From Rhodocyclaceae bacterium (GTDB lineage: Bacteria; Pseudomonadota; Gammaproteobacteria; Burkholderiales; Rhodocyclaceae), in assembly GCA_030689585.1 (NCBI GenBank), contig JAUYFZ010000131.1, positions 1 through 5,583 of the forward strand: 5,583 bases of DNA, given 5' to 3'. Below are positions 1 to 5,583 of this stretch, in pieces (the stretch's first letter is position 1; every line of letters begins with the position of its first letter). The translations under genes and the position numbers were made by a program. Below the pieces are notes generated by a model that was given only the letters and a program-made list of their open reading frames with translations, searched no databases and had not been told where the DNA came from.

Positions 1-137
1 GACAGTCTCCCTCCCCTTCAAGGGGAGGGTTGGGGAGGGGATGGGGTTTTACGCGGAATTCTTCCCCCCATCCCCCACCCCGCCTCCCCCATGTAGGGGG
101 AGGAGTGCTGTGTTCCGACCGGACCTGAGTAGTTACG
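1..137. repeat. GC-rich repeat element A (paired hairpin/G-tract units plus tail)
   Basis: This non-coding element holds two copies of one unit, facing each other. The first (about 9-46) is a 10-bp-stem hairpin at 9-29 centred on TTCAA, followed by G-tracts to 46. The second (about 64-103) is the inverse, with a C-rich stretch followed by a hairpin of arms 83-90 and 96-103. Between them lies a short core containing TTTTACGCGGAATTC. A tail at 104-137 (ending CTGAGTAGTTACG) completes it. Positions 33-137 recur inverted at 5479-5583 with only four differences (36, 91, 94, 106). The element is REP/BIME- or MITE-like; no transposase is visible, and its outer end lies at or beyond position 1. It lies directly upstream of the amidotransferase gene and so forms most of that gene's visible upstream region. 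Confidence 0.9.
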
Positions 138-150
138 GCAAATTTAAAAC

Positions 151-154
151 AGGA
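151..154 (+). promoter_or_regulatory. Ribosome binding site of the amidotransferase gene
   Basis: AGGA lies 8 nt upstream of the ATG at 163, outside repeat element A. It supports the start that places Cys directly after Met, as this enzyme class requires. Confidence 0.6.
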
Positions 155-162
155 TTGCGGAC

Positions 163-1902
163 ATGTGTGGCATTGCAGGGGAATTAAGATGGGATGGCCT
201 TCCGGCAGAGGAAGCGGTGGTCCGGCGCATGGGCGAACGACTCGCCCGACGCGGCCCGGATGCCGCCGGTTTCTGGTCGGACGGTGCCGTGGCATTGGCC
301 CATCGTCGGTTGTCGATCATCGACCTTTCGACACGCTCAAACCAGCCGATGCTTGACCCTGTGCGCGGCGTAGCCCTAGTCTTCAACGGCACAATCTACA
401 ACTACCCCGCGCTTCGAAAAACGCTCCACGCACTCGGCCACTCCTTTGTATCGGATGGCGATACGGAAACAATTTTGAGGGCCTATATCCAATGGGGGGA
501 AGACTGCGTCGACCATCTAGACGGTGTTTTCGCGTTCGCCCTTCGAGATACCCGAAACCGAACACTTTTTCTCGCCCGTGACCGCTTGGGCATCAAACCG
601 TTGTATTTCGCAAGACTGCCCGGCCGATGTCGATTTGCCTCAACCGTGCAAGCACTTCTATCCGGTGGCGACCTTTCTTCAGACCTCGACCCGATTGCAT
701 TGCACCATCACTTCACCTTGCATTCTTCCGTACCGGCTCCTTTCACCGTGCTTAAAGCGGTGCGCAAACTGGAACAAGGCACCACCTTAACGCTCGACGA
801 TTCCGGCAACGAACGAAGTCGTCGTTATTGGTCACTCAACGCACAAAGAGAAGTCAGGGAGGATTGGGAAGAAGCCCTCCACGCCACCTTATCCGCCGCC
901 GTCAAAAAACGCATCGAAATCGCCGATGTCAAGGTAGGCGTACTGCTCTCCGGCGGCCTGGATTCCTCGCTCCTAGTGGCCCTGGCCGCAGAACAGGGCG
1001 CTACCGATCTGATGACCTTTTCCATCGGATTTGAAGATCAGCCGGAAGAAAAAGGGAATGAATTCGAGTATTCCGACCTCGTCGCCGATCATTTCGGCAC
1101 GCGCCATCACCGCCTGCTCATCCCCAACGCCGAAGTGCTCCGCCGCCTGCCGGAAGCCGTGGCCGCTTCCAGCGAACCCATGGCAAGCCAAGATGTCATC
1201 TCGTTCTACCTCCTGTCCGAATGGGTTTCAAAAACCGTCAAGGTAGTCCTCAGTGGACAAGGTGCCGACGAGGTGTTTGCCGGATACTCCTGGCATCAGA
1301 AGATCGTCGACATGGCTTCATTACGCCACCATTACTTCGACCGCGACCATGCCGAATTCACCGACATGTTCGAACCCACCTGGCGCACGGAGGATGTCAC
1401 CTCGGCGTTGATGGCAAAAAAAATGTCCGAACCTTTGGCCGATGAATTTATCGATCAGTTACTAAGGGCGGAAACCACCCTGTTCGTCACCGACGACCCC
1501 GTCAAGCGCGTCGACAACATGACCATGTCCTGGGGACTGGAAGCGAGGGTGCCTTTTCTGGATGCCTCCCTCGTCGAACTGGTCGCGCAGATGCCCCCTC
1601 ACCTCAAATTAGGTTCCGGAGGGAAACACATCCTGAAACGTCTGGCACGCAACCGATTACCCGATGCCGTCATCGACCGCCCCAAAGGGTACTTCCCGAT
1701 GCCCGCCCTAAAGCATGTCCGTGGCGAATTCCTAACGTTCATGCGAGACCTCCTCAATTCCACCGCCTGCCGACAACGCGGCCTCTACCGTCGCGCCTAT
1801 GTGGAACGTCTGCTGGCCGAACCCGAACAACACCTCACCCGCATCCAAGGCAACAAACTCTGGCATCTGGCCTTGCTGGAGTTATGGTTACAGTCGATCT
1901 AA
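163..1902 (+). CDS. asnO: N-acetylglutaminylglutamine amidotransferase (AsnO-like, asparagine synthetase family)
   Basis: A 579-residue cytosolic enzyme with an N-terminal class-II glutaminase domain (about 1-210) and a C-terminal ATP-pyrophosphatase synthetase domain (about 235-579). Cys2 in MCGIAGE is the expected catalytic nucleophile, which fixes the start codon. Other visible motifs are RRGPDAAG (29-36), HRRLSIIDLS (47-56), NGTIYN (75-80), DGDTE (98-102), the PP-loop SGGLDSS (263-269) and GQGADE (365-370). AsnB proteins usually have NGEIYN; Thr77 replaces the Glu. The C-terminal half, notably DPVKRVDNMTMSWGLEARVP (445-464), DRPKGYFPMPALKH (505-518) and the KLWHLALLELWLQ ending, matches my recollection of the NAGGN-type subfamily rather than true AsnB. 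That subfamily amidates N-acetylglutaminylglutamine with glutamine and ATP, giving the osmoprotectant NAGGN. Length is close to the roughly 590 residues I expect. The partner Ngg gene is not in the window. The assignment to the superfamily is near certain; the NAGGN substrate is inferred. Confidence 0.88.
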   Translation: MCGIAGELRWDGLPAEEAVVRRMGERLARRGPDAAGFWSDGAVALAHRRLSIIDLSTRSNQPMLDPVRGVALVFNGTIYNYPALRKTLHALGHSFVSDGDTETILRAYIQWGEDCVDHLDGVFAFALRDTRNRTLFLARDRLGIKPLYFARLPGRCRFASTVQALLSGGDLSSDLDPIALHHHFTLHSSVPAPFTVLKAVRKLEQGTTLTLDDSGNERSRRYWSLNAQREVREDWEEALHATLSAAVKKRIEIADVKVGVLLSGGLDSSLLVALAAEQGATDLMTFSIGFEDQPEEKGNEFEYSDLVADHFGTRHHRLLIPNAEVLRRLPEAVAASSEPMASQDVISFYLLSEWVSKTVKVVLSGQGADEVFAGYSWHQKIVDMASLRHHYFDRDHAEFTDMFEPTWRTEDVTSALMAKKMSEPLADEFIDQLLRAETTLFVTDDPVKRVDNMTMSWGLEARVPFLDASLVELVAQMPPHLKLGSGGKHILKRLARNRLPDAVIDRPKGYFPMPALKHVRGEFLTFMRDLLNSTACRQRGLYRRAYVERLLAEPEQHLTRIQGNKLWHLALLELWLQSI

Positions 1903-1919
1903 GTTGAAAGGAATCCTCC

Positions 1920-2294
1920 TCACAGCAACCGCGCAGAGGTGAGCAATTCCTTGAATCGCGGTTCGTGCACGGCAGCTTCGCGCATCGCAGTCAACAGGCG
2001 ATCCAGCCCCCGCAACAGATCGATATCGGACTGGCTGCGTTGCTGGCGTTGACGCTCGATCAAAAACGGCACACCGACGCTCGCGGCGAACAGTGCCAAG
2101 AGCAACGCTTGGATGAATTCGAACCGCTTGTCAATTTGCTCGAATCGCTTGTCCATCTGCTCGAATTGCCTGTCCATCTGCGTGATCAAGAGACGAATAT
2201 CCTCTTTAGTAGCAGGTTCTTCGGCAGCAAGAACAGGGGGCGCAGTCCAAAGCAGACATGCGGTGGCCAGAGCGGCTGCAACTATCTTTTTCAT
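1920..2294 (-). CDS. Small membrane-anchored coiled-coil protein of unknown function
   Basis: A 124-residue protein that I do not recognise as a named family. It starts with a plausible signal peptide (MKK, hydrophobic 4-22, VLA|AE cleavage near residue 23). Three near-identical heptads follow, QMDRQFE, QMDKRFE and QIDKRFE (39-59), predicting a coiled coil. Next come a hydrophobic segment (about 61-79, IQALLLALFAASVGVPFLI) and a basic stretch (ERQRQQR), then a mostly helical-looking C-terminus. By the positive-inside rule the coiled coil would be periplasmic and residues 80-124 cytoplasmic. A strong ribosome site supports the start and argues that the gene is real. It converges with the amidotransferase gene, with only 17 bp between the stop codons and no hairpin terminator there. 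It lies downstream of dgt on the same strand, separated by 388 bp that include the MITE-like element. A function cannot be inferred. Confidence 0.72.
   Translation of the reverse strand: MKKIVAAALATACLLWTAPPVLAAEEPATKEDIRLLITQMDRQFEQMDKRFEQIDKRFEFIQALLLALFAASVGVPFLIERQRQQRSQSDIDLLRGLDRLLTAMREAAVHEPRFKELLTSARLL
2121..2183 (-). repeat. In-gene tandem repeat, three copies of 21 bp
   Basis: Three consecutive 21-bp units (2121-2141, 2142-2162, 2163-2183), sharing the GAAxxGCxTGTCxATxTGC pattern on the + strand. They encode the three heptads of the small coiled-coil protein. A 21-bp period keeps the frame, so gain or loss of units would only lengthen or shorten the coiled coil. Confidence 0.8.
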
Positions 2295-2454
2295 ATAAAT
2301 CTCCTCGCGTCATTTGCCCGAACTCTATCAGAAAAAACGCCCCGTTTTCCGCATTCCGAGCGACCTGAACCGTCGTTACTTTGAACTGAGAGTTGCCGCA
2401 TTGTTGCACCCAAGTTCCTTTTAAAAATCGGCTCGATGCGGTTTGTAGGGGTAA
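2295..2454. other. Non-coding spacer between the MITE-like element and the small gene
   Basis: This 160-bp stretch presumably carries the upstream region of the small membrane protein gene. I see no convincing -35/-10 pair. One weak hairpin (AAAACG, CCC loop, CGTTTT at 2334-2348) is followed on the minus strand by two more T residues. Its stem is too AT-rich to call a terminator. The segment 2421-2451 appears to contain the former 3' end of dgt, now cut off by the element (see findings). Confidence 0.5.
2301..2306 (-). promoter_or_regulatory. Strong ribosome binding site of the small membrane protein gene
   Basis: GAGGAG on the minus strand with a 6-nt spacer (ATTTAT) before the ATG at 2294. 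It is the best Shine-Dalgarno match in the window and the main evidence that this ORF is translated. Confidence 0.75.
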
Positions 2455-2480
2455 ACTCATTCCATTACCCATAAGTCGAA
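2455..2480 (+). repeat. Left terminal inverted repeat of element B
   Basis: Contains CATTCCATTACCCATAAGTC. It is complementary to 2658-2683 except for T2457, where the right end would give C. Confidence 0.88.
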
Positions 2481-2488
2481 GGATGAAG

Positions 2489-2528
2489 CTCCTCCCCCTT
2501 CACGGGGGTGGCTGGGAGGGGGATGGGG
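2489..2528 (+). repeat. Hairpin/G-tract unit inside element B, left copy
   Basis: A hairpin built from CTCCCCC, a TTCAC loop and GGGGGTG (one G-T wobble pair) is followed by four G-tracts up to 2528. It is a diverged copy of the unit at 9-46 and at 5511-5550. The G-rich strand is the + strand. Confidence 0.8.
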
Positions 2529-2579
2529 AAAGTGTGATTCAAGTAAATTCAATCAGTTACAAATGTCGTGCAACTCTTA

Positions 2580-2618
2580 CCCCATCCCCACCCTAACCCT
2601 CCCCTTGAAGGGGAGGGG
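2580..2618 (-). repeat. Hairpin/G-tract unit inside element B, right inverted copy
   Basis: The reverse complement is almost the same as the unit at 9-46 in element A. It has a 10-bp perfect stem (2597-2617, centred on G2607) and then, on the minus strand, the G-tracts GGGTTAGGGTGGGGATGGGG. It faces the copy at 2489-2528, so the two G-rich strands are opposite. Confidence 0.85.
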
Positions 2619-2657
2619 ATTGGGGCTGTGGTGCATTGCATTGATCTATATAGTTAT

Positions 2658-2683
2658 TTCGACTTATGGGTAATGGAATGGGT
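2658..2683 (-). repeat. Right terminal inverted repeat of element B
   Basis: Contains GACTTATGGGTAATGGAATG, the inverse of 2455-2480 with one mismatch. Its last base, T2683, is the third base (A) of the dgt TAA stop on the minus strand. Confidence 0.88.
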
Positions 2684-3858
2684 TAAACCTCCTCCACCGC
2701 AAACAATCGTCGATGTTCCTTCATGGCGTAGCGATCGGTCATGCCCGCGATGTAGTCGGCGATGGCTCTTGGTTGATTCATCCTTGCCATTTCCTGATAT
2801 TGAGGGGGGAGCAGACGGGCATCGTTCATAAAGGCATCGAACAGGTCTTCGATGATGCGACGAGCTTTGACCGTCATGCGCAGCACCTGATAATGACGGT
2901 AGAGGTGTTCATGCAAAAACTGTTTGAAAGCGCGATTTTCTTCTCGCATGGCCTCGGTGAAAGCGATCAGCGTGGGGGCGACATGTACCTCTTCCAACGT
3001 CACCACCCCCGCTTCCGCAATGCGCCGCGAGGATTCCGCCAGAAGGTTGGTCACTTGCGCGTTGATGATTCGGCGCACCGTTTCGTGAATCAGTCGACGT
3101 TTTTTAAGGAGGGGGAAGCACTGTCGCGCTTCCTCTGCGTGTCGAGCAAACAGACTGACCTGCTCTAGTTGTTCGATGGGAATCAGCCCGGAACGCAAGC
3201 CGTCATCCACGTCGTGATTGTTGTAGGCGATTTCATCGGCCAGATTACATATCTGCGCTTCCAGCGAAGGCCGTTGGTTGTCTAAGAAGCGGCGGCCCAG
3301 TTCACCCAGTTCTCGCGCCTGGGCCAGTGGGCAGTGCTTCAGGATGCCCTCGCGGGTTTCAAACAGGAGATTCAATCCGTCGAAAGCCCCGTAACGCTCT
3401 TCGAGCCGCTCCACGATGCGCAAACTTTGAAGGTTGTGTTCGAAACCACCGTGATCTTGCATACAGGCGTTTAGCGCATCTTGCCCTGCGTGGCCGAAGG
3501 GCGTATGGCCCAAATCATGCGCCAATGAAATGGCCTCACTCAAATCTTCGTTCAATCGCAGCGCACGGGCCAGCGTGCGGGCGATTTGCGCGACTTCGAT
3601 ACTGTGAGTGAGCCGCGTGCGAAAAAGATCTCCCTCGTGATTGACGAAAACCTGTGTCTTATATTCCAGTCGCCGGAACGCCGTGGAATGGATGATGCGA
3701 TCCCTGTCCCGCTGAAATTCGCTGCGCGGCCATGCGGATGGCTCGGCATGAACACGCCCGCGTGAATGAACATCCACCACCGCATAAGGGGCCAGATCAA
3801 CGACACATGGCCGACTTCTGTCATTCGCGGAAAATGACACCACCGGTCTGTCGGTCAT
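2683..3858 (-). CDS. dgt: dGTP triphosphohydrolase-like HD-domain protein (dGTPase type 2)
   Basis: Predicted cytosolic phosphohydrolase of 391 residues that cleaves dGTP, and perhaps other dNTPs, to nucleoside and triphosphate. The HD metal site is complete: His85 (RTRLTHS), His114-Asp115 ([14 protein letters not shown]) and Asp208 ([17 protein letters not shown]). [20 protein letters not shown] (48-67) and [16 protein letters not shown] (71-86) are typical of the short bacterial dGTPase-like proteins. I chose the ATG at 3858, which has GGAA 6 nt upstream and lies 13 nt after the aroB stop. A longer ORF from 3921 (412 residues) would overlap aroB by 50 nt, has a poorly spaced site and adds a non-conserved N-terminus. 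Third gene of the aroK-aroB-dgt operon. The TAA stop is formed at the border of MITE-like element B, so the extreme C-terminus (AVEEV) may be shortened; the catalytic domain is intact. The exact nucleotide preferred is unproven. Confidence 0.92.
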   Translation of the reverse strand: MTDRPVVSFSANDRSRPCVVDLAPYAVVDVHSRGRVHAEPSAWPRSEFQRDRDRIIHSTAFRRLEYKTQVFVNHEGDLFRTRLTHSIEVAQIARTLARALRLNEDLSEAISLAHDLGHTPFGHAGQDALNACMQDHGGFEHNLQSLRIVERLEERYGAFDGLNLLFETREGILKHCPLAQARELGELGRRFLDNQRPSLEAQICNLADEIAYNNHDVDDGLRSGLIPIEQLEQVSLFARHAEEARQCFPLLKKRRLIHETVRRIINAQVTNLLAESSRRIAEAGVVTLEEVHVAPTLIAFTEAMREENRAFKQFLHEHLYRHYQVLRMTVKARRIIEDLFDAFMNDARLLPPQYQEMARMNQPRAIADYIAGMTDRYAMKEHRRLFAVEEV

Positions 3859-3864
3859 GTGTTG

Positions 3865-3870
3865 TTCCGC
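3865..3870 (-). promoter_or_regulatory. Ribosome binding site choosing the dgt start
   Basis: GCGGAA on the minus strand, 6 nt before the ATG at 3858. It favours this start over the upstream ATG at 3921, whose nearest GGA is only 3 nt away from the codon. Confidence 0.5.
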
Positions 3871-3871
3871 G

Positions 3872-4966
3872 TCAGCCACGGCAACTTTCAATCGCCGCAC
3901 GAATATCCGCTTCTGGTGCATCTTTCCACGTCACGGCCTCGCCCAACCGTTTCAACAACACCAACCGCTGCTGACCCGCGATGACTTTTTTATCATGCGC
4001 CATGAGTTCTAACGCACGATCCACCGTTAACGTGGCCGGCCACTCCGTCGGCAATCCGGCTCGCGTCAGCAGGGTGCGCACGCGATCCACTTCCGCTGCG
4101 GTTAGCCACCCCAATCGACGCGACAATTCTGCCGCCACCACCATGCCGGCGGCCACTGCCTCGCCGTGCAACCATTGCCCGTAACCCATGCCTGTTTCAA
4201 TCGCATGACCAAAGGTATGCCCCAGATTGAGCAAGGCCCGCCCGCCACTGCTCGCCGTTTCCCGTTCATCGTCGGCCACCACTTCGGCTTTATGAAAGCA
4301 AGAACGCTCAATCGCAACCGTCAATGCTTCTGCATCGCGTGCCATCAACCGTTCCACATTCGCCTCACACCATGTCAGGAACGAGCCATCACGGATTAAC
4401 CCGTATTTGATGACCTCGGCCAGACCGGCGGATAACTCCCGATCCGGCAACGTGGTGAGTGTCCCGGTATCCGCCAACACGAGTTGAGGCTGCCAGAAGG
4501 CCCCAATCATGTTTTTGCCTCGTGGATGATTGATCCCTGTTTTCCCCCCGACGGAAGAATCCACCTGTGCCAACAACGTGGTGGGCACCTGGATGAAGGG
4601 CAGCCCCCGTTGGAAACAGGCCGCCGCAAACCCGGTCAGATCGCCGATCACGCCGCCGCCCAGGGCGATGAGGGTCGTCGCTCGATCACACCGCTCGCGC
4701 AACAGGGCATCGAAGATGACGTTCAACGTTTCCCAGTTTTTATAAACCTCACCATCGGGCAGAATGATTTCCGTGACGCGCACCCCGGCAGCCAACAGCG
4801 GGGCCGTCAACTTTTCGAGATAAAGGGGGGCGATGGTGGTATTGCTGATGACCGCCACCTGTGGCCTGGGCAAAAACGGCACAATCAGCGCGGCCTCCGC
4901 CAACAGAGAAGGCCCTATGTGAATGGGATAACTTCGTGAATCTAAAGAAACATTCAGAGTTCGCAT
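3872..4966 (-). CDS. aroB: 3-dehydroquinate synthase
   Basis: A 364-residue cytosolic enzyme, full length for AroB, which converts DAHP to 3-dehydroquinate in step 2 of the shikimate pathway using NAD+ and a divalent metal. Visible motifs are the NAD-binding [13 protein letters not shown] (101-113), [19 protein letters not shown] (128-146), [11 protein letters not shown] (150-160), [13 protein letters not shown] (177-189), [10 protein letters not shown] (248-257) and [10 protein letters not shown] (266-275). Glu184, His250 and His267 are the expected metal ligands. The start ATG lies inside the end of aroK (13-nt overlap), with AAGGAA 11 nt upstream, a slightly long spacer, so coupled translation with aroK is likely. 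The stop lies 13 nt before the preferred dgt start. No sign of damage is seen. Confidence 0.98.
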   Translation of the reverse strand: MRTLNVSLDSRSYPIHIGPSLLAEAALIVPFLPRPQVAVISNTTIAPLYLEKLTAPLLAAGVRVTEIILPDGEVYKNWETLNVIFDALLRERCDRATTLIALGGGVIGDLTGFAAACFQRGLPFIQVPTTLLAQVDSSVGGKTGINHPRGKNMIGAFWQPQLVLADTGTLTTLPDRELSAGLAEVIKYGLIRDGSFLTWCEANVERLMARDAEALTVAIERSCFHKAEVVADDERETASSGGRALLNLGHTFGHAIETGMGYGQWLHGEAVAAGMVVAAELSRRLGWLTAAEVDRVRTLLTRAGLPTEWPATLTVDRALELMAHDKKVIAGQQRLVLLKRLGEAVTWKDAPEADIRAAIESCRG

Positions 4967-5478
4967 CGTGTTTTAAATTCCTTCTCGATTCGTCTGGCCA
5001 TGGTCGGGGCACTGTCTCCAATTTCGATGATCCAGTGCGCGGCTTCCTTGTAAAGAATATCTCGCTGCTCATGCAATGTCGTCAACGTTCCCAACGGGTC
5101 CGGCCCCTGTAGCAGGGGGCGCGTGTTGTTATGCTGGATTCGGGCCAACAGCATGGCAGGTTCCCCACGCAGATAGACCACCCAACTGGTTTCGCGCAGT
5201 CGCCGCCGATTAGCAGGATCAATAACAGCCCCGCCGCCTGTGGCCAACACTAGATTTTGTTCGTGACACAAAGCATCGATCATCTGTGTTTCGCGCATCC
5301 GAAACCCCGCCTCACCTTCCATTTCAAAGATGACGGGAATACGCACGCCGGTCAACGCTTCAATTTCGCGGTCGGAATCGACAAAACGCCGCTTCATCCG
5401 TTTAGCCAATGTTCGACCCACGGTTGTTTTACCGGCCCCCATCAAGCCGATGAGGGTAATGTTCTGGTTAATTTTCAT
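4954..5478 (-). CDS. aroK: Shikimate kinase
   Basis: A 174-residue cytosolic kinase of standard length that phosphorylates shikimate at the 3-hydroxyl with ATP, step 5 of the shikimate pathway. Walker A GLMGAGKT spans 11-18. The shikimate-site residues are Asp34 (FVDSD), Arg60 (EGEAGFR), GGG (81-83 in LATGGGAV) and Arg139 (EQRDILY). The lid region carries Arg120 (TRPLL). The Walker motif begins at residue 11, as in E. coli AroK, supporting the ATG at 5478. It is the first gene of the operon and overlaps aroB by 13 nt. Repeat element C ends one base before the start codon, so the whole visible leader is repeat sequence. No good ribosome site is seen; the nearest candidate is GAG 8 nt upstream. 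In many gammaproteobacteria aroK follows pilus assembly genes (pilQ), but the upstream neighbour here lies outside the window. Confidence 0.97.
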   Translation of the reverse strand: MKINQNITLIGLMGAGKTTVGRTLAKRMKRRFVDSDREIEALTGVRIPVIFEMEGEAGFRMRETQMIDALCHEQNLVLATGGGAVIDPANRRRLRETSWVVYLRGEPAMLLARIQHNNTRPLLQGPDPLGTLTTLHEQRDILYKEAAHWIIEIGDSAPTMARRIEKEFKTRCEL

Positions 5479-5583
5479 CGTAACTACTCAGGTCCGGTCG
5501 GAACACAGCTCTCCTCCCCCTTCAAGGGGGAGGCGGGGTGGGGGATGGGGGGAAGAATTCCGCGTAAAACCCCATCCCCACCC
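5479..5583. repeat. GC-rich repeat element C, inverted copy of element A (cut by window end)
   Basis: Reverse complement of 33-137 at 101 of 105 positions. It has the tail (5479-5510), a unit with a 10-bp hairpin (5513-5533, centred on TTCAA) and G-tracts running to 5552. The core (GAATTCCGCGTAAAA) and the beginning of the opposing unit (5571-5583) follow before the window ends. Because it is in inverted orientation relative to A, the two copies bracket all five genes. It forms the complete visible upstream region of aroK. Confidence 0.9.

Larger units (their letters stand above)
2455..2683. mobile_element. MITE-like non-autonomous element B (229 bp)
   Basis: The element is bounded by 26-bp terminal inverted repeats (2455-2480 and 2658-2683) that match at 25 of 26 positions. 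It is flanked by the direct repeat TAAAC (2452-2456 and 2684-2688). The exact target duplication is ambiguous, since TA, TAA or TAAAC all fit because the repeat ends share bases with the flank. A TA duplication would point to IS630/Tc1-type transposases. It encodes no credible protein, so it would depend on a transposase elsewhere. Inside are two inverted copies of the same hairpin/G-tract unit found in elements A and C, separated by an AT-richer core of about 50 bp unlike the core of A and C. Its right end forms part of the dgt stop codon. Confidence 0.82.

Noticed and set aside
9..46. GC-rich hairpins of the repeat units as rho-independent terminators
   Set aside because: The stems are strong but are followed by G-tracts, not by a T-run, so they do not fit the intrinsic terminator pattern.
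2331..2350. A small hairpin with T-tract on the minus strand that could be an intrinsic terminator
   Set aside because: The stem has only two GC pairs and six in all, with a three-base loop; probably too weak to terminate.
2206..2472. An 88-codon minus-strand ORF starting inside the left end of element B
   Set aside because: It overlaps the start of the better supported small membrane protein, has no ribosome site, and its start codon comes from the mobile element. Part of it reads the former dgt 3' region in a different frame.
2580..2604. Telomere-like GGGTTAGGGT on the minus strand
   Set aside because: It occurs once, within a variant of the short repeat unit, and is not in tandem array; a chance resemblance.
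2489..2618. Possible CRISPR-like repeat/spacer arrangement
   Set aside because: There are only two copies, they are inverted rather than direct, and the spacing is not that of an array; no cas genes are present.
2713..3168. A 151-codon + strand ORF opposite dgt
   Set aside because: It lies wholly antisense to the dgt coding region and its composition follows the opposite codons; no independent support.
3859..3921. An N-terminal extension of Dgt by 21 residues (start at 3921)
   Set aside because: It would overlap aroB by 50 nt, its Shine-Dalgarno-like GGAAAG touches the ATG, and the residues do not resemble the conserved family start.
4484..4939. A 151-codon + strand ORF opposite aroB
   Set aside because: It is antisense to a clearly conserved full-length aroB, shows no recognisable motif, and long antisense ORFs are common in GC-rich genes.

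Overview
This 5.6-kb stretch looks like a chromosomal fragment from a proteobacterium, most likely a gammaproteobacterium (or a related beta-like lineage). The inference rests on the compact aroK-aroB-dgt order, the protein sequences and the moderately high GC content; no rRNA, tRNA or species marker is present.

Layout: a GC-rich repeat element (A, 1-137) is followed on the + strand by a class-II glutamine amidotransferase/asparagine-synthetase homologue (163-1902). It closely resembles AsnO, the enzyme that forms the terminal amide of the osmolyte N-acetylglutaminylglutamine amide (NAGGN). A small membrane-anchored coiled-coil protein of unknown function converges on it (1920-2294, minus). 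A 160-bp non-coding stretch follows, then a 229-bp MITE-like element (B, 2455-2683) with 26-bp terminal inverted repeats. Next comes a minus-strand operon transcribed aroK -> aroB -> dgt (5478 down to 2683): shikimate kinase, 3-dehydroquinate synthase and a dGTPase-like HD-domain phosphohydrolase. The window closes with element C (5479-5583), an inverted copy of element A at 101 of 105 positions.

AroB and AroK are steps 2 and 5 of the shikimate pathway to chorismate and aromatic amino acids. Dgt acts on dNTP pools and shares only the operon. AsnO belongs to compatible-solute synthesis; its usual partner, the Ngg ligase/acetyltransferase, is not in the window.

The unusual content is in the repeats. 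Six copies of a short unit (a perfect or near-perfect hairpin plus a run of G-tracts able to form a G-quadruplex) occur as three back-to-back pairs. The elements sit tight against the operon: C ends one base before the aroK start codon, and B supplies the last base of the dgt stop codon. Reading across the deduced pre-insertion site suggests that dgt once ran ten codons further. I found no convincing new multi-gene system; the mobile or structured repeats and their effect on gene ends are the main points of interest.
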